Source of the DNA: Candidatus Thiodiazotropha sp. (ex Monitilora ramsayi)
GTDB lineage: Bacteria; Pseudomonadota; Gammaproteobacteria; Chromatiales; Chromatiaceae
NCBI GenBank assembly: GCA_025655575.1
Contig: JAHXIP010000011.1
Location: 62,583 to 119,617, forward strand
Direction: 5' to 3'
Length of the DNA stretch: 57,035 bases
Below, piece after piece: positions 44,373 to 53,672 of this stretch. A model generated the notes under the pieces. The model did no database searches and had not been told where the DNA came from. It saw only the letters and a program-made list of their open reading frames with translations. The position numbers and the translations under genes are program-made. Position 1 is the first letter of the stretch, and the number at the start of each line of letters is the position of its first letter.

Positions 44373-45968
44373 ATGAGCACTACCACCCTGACCCACGATG
44401 AGGCCCACGATCACGGCGCACCGAAAGGCTGGCGACGCTGGCTCTTCAGCACCAATCACAAGGATATCGGCACCCTCTATCTGCTGTTTGCCCTGATAAT
44501 GCTGTTCGTCGGCGGTGCCAGCGCCATGCTGATCCGTATGGAGCTTTTTCAGCCGGGTATCCAGCTGCTCGATCCCGATCTCTATAACAATCTGGTGACC
44601 AACCACGCCCTGATTATGATCTTCGGCGCGGTCATGCCTGCCGCCGCAGGCCTGGCCAACTGGATGATCCCGATGATGATCGGTGCGCCGGACATGGCGC
44701 TTCCGCGTATGAACAACCTCAGCTTCTGGATACTGCCTGCTGCGGCCACCATGCTGTTGCTCTCCTTTGTGGTTCCCTTCTTCCCCGGTGGCGGCACCCA
44801 GATCAACACCGGCTGGACCATCTATCCGCCGCTTTCGGTGCAGGTCGGCATGTCGATGGACTTTCTGATCTTCGCCATTCATCTATTGGGTATCTCTTCG
44901 GTGTTGGCCTCCATCAATATCATCGTCACCCTGTTGAATATGCGCGCGCCGGGCATGAAGATGCTGAAGATGCCCATGTTCTGCTGGACCTGGCTGGTCA
45001 CTGCCTTCCTGCTGATCCTGGTGGTACCCGTTTTGGCTGGCGGTGTCACCATGTTGCTCTTCGACCGCCACTTCGGCACCAGCTTCTTCGACGCGGCAGG
45101 CGGTGGTGACCCGGTGCTGTTCCAGCATCTCTTCTGGTTCTTCGGTCACCCTGAGGTTTATATCCTGCTGCTGCCTTCCATTGGCGTGCTGTCTCATGTC
45201 ATACCGGCCTTCTCCCGCAAGCCTTTGTTCGGCTACAACTCCATGGTGGGTGCCATGATCGCCGTAGCCACCATCGGCATGGTGGTGTGGGCGCATCATC
45301 AGTACACCATCGGCATGTCCCTCGGCGCGGTGACCTATTTCATGATCGGCACTATTCTCATTTCCATTCCGGTAGGGCTGATGATCTTCAACTTCATCGC
45401 CACCATGTGGCGTGGCGCCATGACTTTCGAAACACCGATGCTGTTTGCCGTCGGTATCGTCCTAATGTTTACTTTCGGCGGTCTCAGTGGCGTCATGCTG
45501 GCGGTGGTGCCTGCCGATATGCAATACCACGACAGTATGTTCGTAGTGGCCCACTTCCACTATGTATTGATGCCGGGTGCCGTGTTCGGTCTGTTTGCAG
45601 GTGTCTTCTACTGGCTGCCCAAATGGACCGGTCATATGTATGACGAAAAACTCGGCAAACTCTTTTTCTGGACCAATGTCATCGGTTTTAACATCACTTT
45701 CTTCCCCCAGCATTTTCTCGGGCTGGCGGGTATGCCGCGACGTATCGTGGACTACAACGTGATGTTCACCGAGTTCAATGTGATCTCCAGCGTCGGCGCC
45801 ATGGTCTTTGGCCTGAGTCATCTGCTGCTGCTCTATATCGTCATCAAGACCATCCGTGGCGGCAAAAAAGCGGAAAGCCGTGCCTGGGAAGGTGCCAAGG
45901 GTCTGGAGTGGGAGCTGGATTCACCACCCGCCTTCCACACCTGGACCGTCGCGCCACAGATTAAATAG
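44373..45968 (+). CDS. ctaD: Cytochrome c oxidase subunit I
   Basis: 531 residues with 12 membrane helices. NHALIMIFGAVMPA has the low-spin heme His, WFFGHPEVYILLLPS the CuB His and cross-linked Tyr, WAHHQYTIGM the CuB His pair, and VAHFHYVLMPGAVFG the two heme ligands. It is therefore a catalytically complete A-type heme-copper oxidase that reduces O2 and pumps protons. GAGGAGAATT precedes the ATG. Confidence 0.98.
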   Translation: MSTTTLTHDEAHDHGAPKGWRRWLFSTNHKDIGTLYLLFALIMLFVGGASAMLIRMELFQPGIQLLDPDLYNNLVTNHALIMIFGAVMPAAAGLANWMIPMMIGAPDMALPRMNNLSFWILPAAATMLLLSFVVPFFPGGGTQINTGWTIYPPLSVQVGMSMDFLIFAIHLLGISSVLASINIIVTLLNMRAPGMKMLKMPMFCWTWLVTAFLLILVVPVLAGGVTMLLFDRHFGTSFFDAAGGGDPVLFQHLFWFFGHPEVYILLLPSIGVLSHVIPAFSRKPLFGYNSMVGAMIAVATIGMVVWAHHQYTIGMSLGAVTYFMIGTILISIPVGLMIFNFIATMWRGAMTFETPMLFAVGIVLMFTFGGLSGVMLAVVPADMQYHDSMFVVAHFHYVLMPGAVFGLFAGVFYWLPKWTGHMYDEKLGKLFFWTNVIGFNITFFPQHFLGLAGMPRRIVDYNVMFTEFNVISSVGAMVFGLSHLLLLYIVIKTIRGGKKAESRAWEGAKGLEWELDSPPAFHTWTVAPQIK

Positions 45969-45990
45969 TTCTTTTAAGCGAGAGATAAAT

Positions 45991-46140
45991 ATGCGTATTC
46001 CTGAGTATCAAACACCCGAACTGAGACGAAAGAACGTTCGCCTGGCCTGGGTCCTGGGCGGTCTTGCACTCTTTTTTCTGGTGACCTCTTTTCCTTTTTG
46101 GACCGGACTCTTTCGCATCGTGGGCAACCAGGCAATGTAA
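45991..46140 (+). CDS. Small cytochrome oxidase assembly-type membrane protein
   Basis: 49 residues. MRIPEYQTPELRRKNVRLA is followed by one membrane helix (WVLGGLALFFLVTSFPFW). Such short one-helix genes recur between ctaD and ctaG in Gammaproteobacteria and are annotated as small oxidase assembly proteins. The stop overlaps the ctaG ATG by one base. Function is inferred from position. Confidence 0.8.
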   Translation: MRIPEYQTPELRRKNVRLAWVLGGLALFFLVTSFPFWTGLFRIVGNQAM

Positions 46141-46748
46141 TGAGTAAAACGGTGACAGAGAACCGCAGCAAGAACCGGCGCACCACCCTGCTATTGTCAG
46201 GCGTGGTGGTACTGATGTTCGGCTTCGGTTTCGCCATGGTGCCGCTCTACAATCTGTTCTGTCAGATCACCGGCACACAGTCGCTTTCCCAGCGCAGTGA
46301 AATCGGACGGGTTGTTGCGTTGAGCGATGGGATCGATAAGAGCCGTTGGGTCACAGTGAAGTTCGATACCACGGTGCATCCCAACCTACCCTGGGCCTTC
46401 AATGCGTTGACACACAAAATGCGTGTGCATCCGGGTGAGACCTACGAGGTCAACTTCACAGCACAAAACCGTAGTAACGAAACGGTAACCGGTCAGGCGA
46501 TACCCAGTGTCGCACCCTGGCAGGCCACACCCTACTTCAGCAAGATGGATTGCTTCTGCTTCAACAAGCAGACCTTGAGTGGCACAGAGAAAGCCGATAT
46601 GCCACTGCGTTTCATGGTCTCGACGGATCTGCCCAAAGATATCCATTCGCTGACACTCTCCTATAGTTTCATGCGCCTGAAGGAGGCTGAAACGATAGAC
46701 GAGAAGCAGGGGATTTCTAAGCGTATTGCAGTGAATGGGGTCGAGTGA
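46140..46748 (+). CDS. ctaG: Cytochrome c oxidase copper chaperone Cox11/CtaG
   Basis: 202 residues from ATG 46140 (MSKTVTENRSKNRR). One membrane anchor (LLSGVVVLMFGFGFAMVPLY) ends with the family's PLYNLFCQITG. The periplasmic domain has MDCFCFNKQTL, the copper-binding CFCF motif. It delivers copper to CuB of subunit I. Confidence 0.96.
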   Translation: MSKTVTENRSKNRRTTLLLSGVVVLMFGFGFAMVPLYNLFCQITGTQSLSQRSEIGRVVALSDGIDKSRWVTVKFDTTVHPNLPWAFNALTHKMRVHPGETYEVNFTAQNRSNETVTGQAIPSVAPWQATPYFSKMDCFCFNKQTLSGTEKADMPLRFMVSTDLPKDIHSLTLSYSFMRLKEAETIDEKQGISKRIAVNGVE

Positions 46749-46830
46749 AAACCATGTCCAGATACACTGCAACATCAAACGGAATGACACATCACAAACA
46801 CAACAAATCAGCCCTAGGGGGAGACAGCCA

Positions 46831-47703
46831 ATGTCGGTAAAGGATCACGCAGGGGATTACTACATTCCGGACCCCAGTCCCTGGCCGATCATCGGCATGG
46901 TTTCACTGCTGTTGACACTCATCGGCGCAGCACTGGCCTTGAACGGTGTGGCGATCGGTCAGTTTGCGGTCATCGTGGGACTGCTGCTCTTCTTCTATCT
47001 GCTCTACGGCTGGTTCCGTGACGTGATCCAGGAGAACCTCAGTGACCGTTACAACAAACAGGTCGACACCTCCTTCCGCCTCGGTATGTTCTGGTTCATC
47101 GCCTCGGAGGTCTTCTTCTTCCTGAGCTTTTTCGGTGCACTCTTTTACATTCGCAATATCGCCCTGCCCTGGCTTGGGGGCGACGGTTATCTCGGTGCGA
47201 CGCAGGAGATACTCTACACAGGTTTCGAGCCAGCTTGGCCAAGCAGTGGGCCTGGTGAACTGGGTGGCGAATTTCAGCCCATGGGACCCTGGGGCATTCC
47301 AGCCATCAATACCCTGCTTCTGCTCAGCAGTGGCGTCACTATCACTTGGGCTCACTGGGGCCTGAAACTGGACAATCAGAAACATCTGGTATGGGGACTC
47401 ATCGCTACCATCGCACTGGGTCTGCTGTTTGTCGGCTTTCAGGCCTACGAGTATGGCCATGCCTATTCAGAGCTGAATTTGACTCTGGAGTCAGGCGCCT
47501 ATGGTTCAACCTTCTATATGCTGACCGGGTTCCACGGTTTTCATGTGACCATGGGCGCGGTGATGCTGATGGCGATTCTCGGACGTAGCATGAAAAGTCA
47601 CTTCAGCTCGCACAAGCATTTCGCCTTTGAGGCGGTGGCCTGGTACTGGCACTTTGTCGATGTGGTCTGGCTGGGACTTTTTATCTTCGTCTATTGGCTC
47701 TGA
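46831..47703 (+). CDS. ctaE: Cytochrome c oxidase subunit III
   Basis: 290 residues from ATG 46831, with AGGGGGAGA upstream. There are seven membrane helices. FRLGMFWFIASEVFFFLSFF carries the conserved helix III Glu, and FHGFHVTMGAVMLM and AWYWHFVDVVWLGLFIFVYW are typical of the family end. It is the last core oxidase gene of the operon. Confidence 0.97.
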   Translation: MSVKDHAGDYYIPDPSPWPIIGMVSLLLTLIGAALALNGVAIGQFAVIVGLLLFFYLLYGWFRDVIQENLSDRYNKQVDTSFRLGMFWFIASEVFFFLSFFGALFYIRNIALPWLGGDGYLGATQEILYTGFEPAWPSSGPGELGGEFQPMGPWGIPAINTLLLLSSGVTITWAHWGLKLDNQKHLVWGLIATIALGLLFVGFQAYEYGHAYSELNLTLESGAYGSTFYMLTGFHGFHVTMGAVMLMAILGRSMKSHFSSHKHFAFEAVAWYWHFVDVVWLGLFIFVYWL

Positions 47704-47710
47704 TTGATTT

Positions 47711-47929
47711 TTACGTAATACCATGAGGTTGCAGAAAACCAAAGAAGTAACCTGCCATGAGGATGAAAAAAAGTAACAGCGAGAGCACCAGTCTGACGGT
47801 TAACGCCCGCACAACCCGGGTGCTGTTGTCATCACCGTCATCTTTTGCCAGATAGTACATCCCCTGGAACAGAGAGAAGAGAATGAAGAGCAGTACCAGC
47901 AAGACCGGCAGTTTGAAAATCATGTCCAT
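47711..47929 (-). CDS. DUF2909-type twin membrane helix protein
   Basis: 72 residues from ATG 47929 (CAGGAGCGATC upstream). Two hydrophobic helices flank a short loop (YYLAKDDGDDNSTRVVRALT). It lies on the opposite strand between ctaE and surf1; genes of this type are common in that position in Gammaproteobacteria. Likely an oxidase-related accessory protein, by position only. Confidence 0.85.
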   Translation of the reverse strand: MDMIFKLPVLLVLLFILFSLFQGMYYLAKDDGDDNSTRVVRALTVRLVLSLLLFFILMAGYFFGFLQPHGIT

Positions 47930-47986
47930 GATCGCTCCTGATCCGGGTGCAATGGATGTTGTCCTGCCGATGCCACAGTAACAGGA

Positions 47987-48745
47987 ATGGATATAACCAC
48001 TATAGTGCCTATGACAAGCAGTACCCGCCAATTTCATGCCCATGCCGTCCCTACAATGATCATGGTATTCCTGGTGCCTCTTTTTACCGGCCTGGGGATC
48101 TGGCAAATCGACCGTGCCGAGCAGAAACGTAATCTTGCGGCAACTCAGGAAGCACGCCGAAAAATGCCCGTACTCGCTTTGAATAACGGGATACCTGCTA
48201 CGGATGATTTGGTGTATAGAACGATCCGTGCAGAAGGTGACTATTTAACCGATAAAACGGTTTTAATCGAGAACCGAAAACACCTGGGTAAAAACGGCTA
48301 CCATGTGGTGACGCCCCTGCGGCTCAAAGCCAGTGATCAAATTGTGCTGGTCAATAGGGGCTGGATACCCATTGAAAGGTACGACGGCTTGGAGAGCCTA
48401 TCCACACAAGATGAAAGCGTCATCGTCCATGGCAAAATCAATCTGCCTCAGGCGCCTGCTATCGAACTCGGACAACCGGAGGCACAAGCCAACACCACGC
48501 CATTGTGGCCCTACCTGACCCTGGAGAATTTTTCTGAATGGTCTGGCCTGACTGTGCTGCCTTTCGCCATCTTACAGTCACCGGATGATTCGAATGGTTT
48601 CGTGCGCCAATGGCCACAATCACACAGCAGTGACACCATGCATATCGGTTACGCCATACAGTGGTTCGCCTTTGCCCTGATCACGCTCATCATCTGGCTG
48701 CGACTCTCGCTGAGCAAGTCGACAGTCAGGGGAAAGGAAGCATGA
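47987..48745 (+). CDS. SURF1-family oxidase assembly protein
   Basis: 252 residues from ATG 47987; ATG 48011 is an alternative and neither has a strong ribosome site. Two membrane helices lie near both ends (MIMVFLVPLFTGLGIWQI, then YAIQWFAFALITLIIWL). LGIWQIDRAEQKR, VNRGWIP and HIGYAIQWFAFAL are the family signatures. It assists heme a insertion in the aa3/caa3 oxidase. It ends four bases into the next gene. Confidence 0.94.
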   Translation: MDITTIVPMTSSTRQFHAHAVPTMIMVFLVPLFTGLGIWQIDRAEQKRNLAATQEARRKMPVLALNNGIPATDDLVYRTIRAEGDYLTDKTVLIENRKHLGKNGYHVVTPLRLKASDQIVLVNRGWIPIERYDGLESLSTQDESVIVHGKINLPQAPAIELGQPEAQANTTPLWPYLTLENFSEWSGLTVLPFAILQSPDDSNGFVRQWPQSHSSDTMHIGYAIQWFAFALITLIIWLRLSLSKSTVRGKEA

Positions 48746-49386
48746 ATACTATGGTCGAAACCCAATCAAAACCCCGCAGTCTTGTATCACTCTGGGTACT
48801 GATTGCAATTTTTGCTCTGCCACCGATTGCGGCATGGCTCTTCTTTTTCAATCCTCAGTGGTTGCCCGATGGACGCACTAACCACGGAGAACTGATCAAT
48901 CCGCCCAGAGCCATGGCCTCACTCAAGTTACAGACACCTGAGGGTACGACTTTCGACTGGCAGACATTGCAAAACATGTGGACCCTGACCCTGGTCAGTG
49001 AGGGTGGCTGTGACGCTGCCTGTATCGAAACGCTGATCAAGGTGCGCCAGATGCGCCGGGCCACCGGAGCCAACCGTCAGCGTATCGAACGGCTGTTGAT
49101 TCTGCTGCCTGATAGCAAAGGAAGACTGGACCTGCCGAACCTGCAAGGACTGGAAGGCACCCATTTGTTGATCGCTGAAAATGATCAAAGGGATAACCTT
49201 CTGTCTCTGTTTCCTGTGGACCTCTCGGCGCAGGCGATTTCCCTCTTTCTTATCGACCCACAGGTCGATCTCATGATGACCCACAATACTGTTCAAATCA
49301 GCACTAAGCAGATATTGCAGGATCTGGAAAAACTACTCAAAGCCTCGCAAAGCTGGGCGCAAGGAGGTCAGTATGGCCATAAGTAA
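48742..49386 (+). CDS. Sco-like membrane protein with a CxxxC motif
   Basis: 214 residues from ATG 48742 (GGAAAGGAAGC upstream, ATGA overlap with surf1). One N-terminal membrane helix (LVSLWVLIAIFALPPIAAW) precedes a thioredoxin-like domain. GGCDAACIETL gives CxxxC at the position where Sco proteins carry CPDICP. Unlike Sco, no later copper His is evident. It may be a thiol/copper factor for the oxidase; the gene sits between surf1 and ctaB. Confidence 0.8.
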   Translation: MNTMVETQSKPRSLVSLWVLIAIFALPPIAAWLFFFNPQWLPDGRTNHGELINPPRAMASLKLQTPEGTTFDWQTLQNMWTLTLVSEGGCDAACIETLIKVRQMRRATGANRQRIERLLILLPDSKGRLDLPNLQGLEGTHLLIAENDQRDNLLSLFPVDLSAQAISLFLIDPQVDLMMTHNTVQISTKQILQDLEKLLKASQSWAQGGQYGHK

Positions 49387-50287
49387 CGTCTCGACACAGA
49401 CCACGGCCACCTATTCCTGGCGCGACTATTATGAGATGACCAAACCTAAGGTGGTCTTGCTGATCGCCTTTACTGCGCTGGTGGGCATGCTGCTGTCCAC
49501 TGAGGGCCTGGTGCCCTGGCAGACGCTCCTGTTCGGTCTGGCAGGCATCTCCCTAGCTGCCGCCTCCGGTGCCGTCATCAACCATGTCATTGACCAGCGC
49601 ATCGACGCACTCATGGAGCGTACCAGTTGGCGCCCCATACCCAGCGGCCACATGGACACCTCCCATGCCATGGGATTTGCCTTGTTGCTGGGCGGTATTT
49701 CTATGGGAATGCTCTATTTTCTAGTCAATCCTCTGACAGCACTACTCACCTGCTCTGCATTGATCGGCTACGCGGTAATCTATACCCGATATCTGAAACG
49801 AAGCACGCCGCAGAACATCGTCTGGGGAGGATTGGCAGGTGCAGCACCCCCCTTGCTGGGTTGGAGTGCCGTGACCGGTGAAGTCACGCTTGAATCTTTC
49901 CTGCTGCTACTCATTATCTTTGTCTGGACACCGCCCCATTTCTGGCCACTGGCGATCCATCGTCGTGAAGACTATGCCAAAGCTGACATCCCAATGTTGC
50001 CAGTCACCCATGGCATCGACTTCACCAAACAGCAGATCCTAATCTACTCAATCATGTTGCTGGCAGTCTCCCTATTGCCCTTTGTCATTCAAATGAGTGG
50101 GTATCTCTATCTGGCCGGTGCCACGCTGCTCGGGATCGGGTTCATCCGACATAGCATTAAACTCCTGCGAAGTAACGGACGTAATCACGCCATGAAGACC
50201 TTTGGCTACTCGATTATTTATCTCAGTCTTTTATTTACCCTTCTGCTTGCTGATCACTATCTGCAGTTGTTTGTGTGGGCCAGTTAA
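49373..50287 (+). CDS. ctaB: Protoheme IX farnesyltransferase (heme O synthase)
   Basis: 304 residues, with GGAGGTCAGT before the ATG. NHVIDQRIDALMERTSWRP is the prenyl diphosphate binding motif of the family. There are nine membrane helices. The later LPVTHGIDFTKQQILIYS is typical. It makes heme O, the substrate of CtaA encoded at 53673. It overlaps the Sco-like gene by 14 bp. Confidence 0.97.
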   Translation: MAISNVSTQTTATYSWRDYYEMTKPKVVLLIAFTALVGMLLSTEGLVPWQTLLFGLAGISLAAASGAVINHVIDQRIDALMERTSWRPIPSGHMDTSHAMGFALLLGGISMGMLYFLVNPLTALLTCSALIGYAVIYTRYLKRSTPQNIVWGGLAGAAPPLLGWSAVTGEVTLESFLLLLIIFVWTPPHFWPLAIHRREDYAKADIPMLPVTHGIDFTKQQILIYSIMLLAVSLLPFVIQMSGYLYLAGATLLGIGFIRHSIKLLRSNGRNHAMKTFGYSIIYLSLLFTLLLADHYLQLFVWAS

Positions 50288-50738
50288 AGCCAGCGCTAAA
50301 CTTTAGATTATTCTTGCTGTTTTAAGGTAGATATTCTCTGATTCCTTAACCTCTCTTATTTTTGCTTCCTTATAAAACTGCCCCCCGGTAGTACCTTTCA
50401 CTGTTTTACCTATTTTGTAATGTGAGGAAATCAGATATTCAGTACATTGAATAACGGAGCTTGCTACGCATGGAACTGAATTATCTGCAGGCAGTTTAAA
50501 AAATATTTTCGATTTTACACATTAGTGATGAAATCGATTTGACTCCCATGCCCATGAACCGTACATAGAGCAATAAACTCTGTTTGAAAAAGCAGGGTGC
50601 TCTAGAGATACCTAAAAAAGCGTTCACTATTTTGTGATGGCTGGAATTTCGTTATCTCTTGAGCGTAGCGGATAACCATCTTGTTTTAGTGATGTATTTT
50701 ACAGCTACCCATGAGCCCTATTCAAATTGTCGTAACGC
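50288..50738. other. Intergenic stretch without recognisable gene
   Basis: 451 bp, AT-rich. The only clear structure is the inverted repeat GTTATC/GATAAC at 50651-50676. It should contain the 3' end of the oxidase operon and the promoter of the cyclase gene, but neither can be pinned down. Confidence 0.5.
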
Positions 50739-52262
50739 ATGAAGAGTAAAAGAACAACCCCAACCCACTGGATTTATAATATATTGCGTACCGATCAAAC
50801 CGGTAACATTGACAGCATGCCGCAGTTGGAAAAGCATGCTGATAAAAGACAATACTACCCGCAGCTCCTGCTCTACAGTCTAGCCCTTGGTTGTCTCTAT
50901 TATCTGACTGGCGTGATAAGCCTGACAGCCCAGTCAGCGCAAACGGGCATTACGCCGCTCTGGTTACCTTCCGGTGTGGCATTCGCAGCATTTTTTATCT
51001 TTGGCATCAGACACTGGCCTGGTGTATTTTTCGGCATGTGCCTGATCTCCTTAGATGCAGGCATTCCTATGCAAGTAGCATTTATTGCTGCCCTGGGAAG
51101 TGTGCTTGAAGCAGCCATACCTGTCATCTTGCTACGTTATCTGGGCTTCCTTCCCTCTCTTGATAAAGTGAAATCTGTTTTTGCTTTTACTTTATTAGCT
51201 TCGATCCTGGGTCCCGTTATCAGTGCAAGCATAGGAATCCTGGCCTTTAGTTATTTCATTGGCAATCTCTCCGCACCTCACGCAACACTCTGGTTTTTCT
51301 GGTGGTTGGGGAACTCCATCGGCATCATCACACTTGGCGCTTTCCTGTTGAGTTGGCACCAACAATGGCGCATTGATCTACGTTCCTTTTTTGAGCTTAT
51401 CCTGCTTGCACTGACATTGGGCATTGCTGTCTACATGGCGGTTACGGATGCGGAGAAAGCATTATCGGTTTTACTGCTTTTTCTGGCCACACCCATTCTG
51501 TTGTTCTCTGCACTCCGACATGGTCCACGTGGGGTGACGCTGCTCAGCCTGGCTGCGCTCATGGCATTTTTTATAACCGGTGCCTGGATTGAGCCTGGGA
51601 GTTTCAATCGTGCTGAAATCAACTATCTCATCATCGATATCGCCTATGTCGCTGTTGCCGTTTTTACCGGATTAATTGTAGCGGCCACCTTTGCAGAACA
51701 GACACAGTATCAATCTCTACGCTTTAGAGCAGACCATGACCACCTGACCAAACTCTTCAATCACGCCAAGTTCATGGAATACCTGGAGGCAACAATGGCC
51801 TCGGCACAGGACAAGACAACGACTCACTATCTGCTTTTTCTCGATCTTGACGACCTGAAGACGGTTAATGACATGGCGGGGCACGAAGCCGGAAACCGGC
51901 TCATCCAGCATACCGCTGAAATTATAAGAAACACCATTCGTCAGCAAGATGTTGCCGGTCGAACCGGCGGCGATGAATTTGCCGTACTACTCAGAGACTG
52001 TCACTGGGATTTTGCTTCCGCGTTGGCCGAGGAGATTCGCAGGAATATTGCCGCCAAGCCTTTTCAATGGGGTAACCACGCCTATGACGCCAGGATCAGT
52101 ATCGGCGGTAAGCTATTGGATGACTCGGCAACCAATGCTGAAAAGACATTGAGTGCGGCGGAAGCCGCCTGTTATCAGGCTAAACAGCTGGGTGGTAACC
52201 GAGCGATACTACTCTCCCCGGCTACCCCGTCTGAACGCCTGCAGCATGATCCAGACAAATAG
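50739..52262 (+). CDS. MASE1-GGDEF diguanylate cyclase
   Basis: 507 residues from ATG 50739; ATG 50817 (MPQLEKHADK) is possible, with no strong ribosome site for either. The N-terminal MASE1 domain has eight helices (GITPLWLPSGVAFAAFFIFG is its hallmark). The C-terminal GGDEF domain (from about 335: DHDHLTKLFNHAKFME) has the active site RTGGDEFAVLL and the product-inhibition site RQQD five residues before it. It makes cyclic di-GMP from two GTP at the inner membrane. It is tail-to-tail with the oxidase-like gene, overlapping by 54 bp. Confidence 0.93.
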   Translation: MKSKRTTPTHWIYNILRTDQTGNIDSMPQLEKHADKRQYYPQLLLYSLALGCLYYLTGVISLTAQSAQTGITPLWLPSGVAFAAFFIFGIRHWPGVFFGMCLISLDAGIPMQVAFIAALGSVLEAAIPVILLRYLGFLPSLDKVKSVFAFTLLASILGPVISASIGILAFSYFIGNLSAPHATLWFFWWLGNSIGIITLGAFLLSWHQQWRIDLRSFFELILLALTLGIAVYMAVTDAEKALSVLLLFLATPILLFSALRHGPRGVTLLSLAALMAFFITGAWIEPGSFNRAEINYLIIDIAYVAVAVFTGLIVAATFAEQTQYQSLRFRADHDHLTKLFNHAKFMEYLEATMASAQDKTTTHYLLFLDLDDLKTVNDMAGHEAGNRLIQHTAEIIRNTIRQQDVAGRTGGDEFAVLLRDCHWDFASALAEEIRRNIAAKPFQWGNHAYDARISIGGKLLDDSATNAEKTLSAAEAACYQAKQLGGNRAILLSPATPSERLQHDPDK

Positions 52263-53588
52263 TATTCCACCGACGACTGCAAGCAATCCTCCCAGACCCA
52301 TCACACCCATAGTCACTTTGGCTGAGATCGAATCGAGCCCCTGTTCAGCGCCTGCTGTTTTGCGCTGTATACCCATCGCACCGGAGACAGCCAAAGCGGA
52401 AATATGGATAAGTTGTCCATAGCCATAGATCCAAGGTTGCAGATCAGCCAAGCGCCCACGCACTGGTGCATAACCGAGTTTGGGCAGTAGCAGATAGGCA
52501 AGCCCCATGAGAGCCAGAGTCACACCGACAATCGAGCCATGGTAGTGCGCTGGAATGATGGTGTTGACGCCGGAAATAAACATCGCGATAAAACCACCGG
52601 CAAAGAAAAGCAACAGGGACATCCAGAGTGAGCGACGCAATGGACGACCAACGACATCGGGGCCGGATGATTTGAAGAGTCCCCAGGTCAGCACGAGTCC
52701 AACAGGAATGACGGCCAACCCGCCACCATATTGCATCAGGCGGGTAAAGGCGGTGCGTGATTCCAGCGTGACCGTCTCATACATCCCATAGACCAGCGGC
52801 ACCAACAGGACAGGTGCCACACCCAACAGCAACAGCCAGACAAACCAGCGTCCATCCAGTGGTATGCGCACACCGCTATAAAATGCGAGTAACAGCCAGG
52901 CCAGCATGATTAATTGCGTATAGGCAAACTGCAGGGTATGCCCGCCACCCCAAAACAGGTATTCATAGAACCCCTGCCCCTCCACGCCATCAGGCATCTG
53001 CAGCCAGGCGGTAGCAAGCGCAACGATCGACATGATCACGGCAATGGAAAGCGTCAGTGCAGCCAATGCCGGCAGCCGTATTTGTCCCGTCAAATGAAAG
53101 TCCCGGCGGGTGATGCTGAACACCAACAATGCTTGAATGGCAATGCCCAGGCCAAACAGTCCCAGTGCGTAAAAGAAGAGCGGCCGCTGAAGCACCGGCA
53201 CATAATTATTCATCAAAGGTGCGCCTTCCCCGAAAAAGGCCGAGAGTGCGATCCCCAAGGTACCTGAGAGCGCCATGACAAAGGCAATGCGCTGCCACAG
53301 CAACCGCGGTTGCGAAGGTGGAATCAAGAGACTCCAGACCAGGCCTGTCATGGAGAGAAACCAGATCAAAACCGACTGATCCACATGCACGACCAATGCC
53401 GTACGAAAAAAATCGACCCAGGGAAAGAATACCTCACTGCCGGGTGTCCTGGAGAGCACCAGCAATAGGGCAAACAGCCCTGCCAACCCGAGTGACAACA
53501 CCCCCAATTGCAGCCAGCGACGGCATAAACGCCGCTGCGCCGTAGTGATTTCATTAAAACTAATATGGGATTCTTCGAGTTGCACCAA
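52209..53588 (-). CDS. Heme-copper oxidase subunit I-like membrane protein lacking a CuB His pair
   Basis: 459 residues from a GTG start, about 12 membrane helices. His68 in LVVHVDQSVLIWFL fits the low-spin heme ligand. WGGGHTLQFAYTQ (His217) fits the helix VI copper His. PAHYHGSIVGVTLALMG (His348, His350) fits the HxH heme pair of helix X. Between them I find no HH pair for the remaining two CuB ligands. It resembles cbb3-type or NorB-like subunit I proteins annotated beside ctaA and sco. Without full CuB it may not reduce O2; a heme-binding assembly or sensing role is possible. It is divergent from ctaA with 84 bp between the starts. Confidence 0.82.
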   Translation of the reverse strand: MVQLEESHISFNEITTAQRRLCRRWLQLGVLSLGLAGLFALLLVLSRTPGSEVFFPWVDFFRTALVVHVDQSVLIWFLSMTGLVWSLLIPPSQPRLLWQRIAFVMALSGTLGIALSAFFGEGAPLMNNYVPVLQRPLFFYALGLFGLGIAIQALLVFSITRRDFHLTGQIRLPALAALTLSIAVIMSIVALATAWLQMPDGVEGQGFYEYLFWGGGHTLQFAYTQLIMLAWLLLAFYSGVRIPLDGRWFVWLLLLGVAPVLLVPLVYGMYETVTLESRTAFTRLMQYGGGLAVIPVGLVLTWGLFKSSGPDVVGRPLRRSLWMSLLLFFAGGFIAMFISGVNTIIPAHYHGSIVGVTLALMGLAYLLLPKLGYAPVRGRLADLQPWIYGYGQLIHISALAVSGAMGIQRKTAGAEQGLDSISAKVTMGVMGLGGLLAVVGGILFVWIMLQAFRRGSRGE

Positions 53589-53672
53589 GGGACATCATCC
53601 TTCATCTTATGTCGTTATGTTTACCAGCTTTGCAAACTGCCACTGGATGATCGCTTTGACCCAGAGCCTCCC

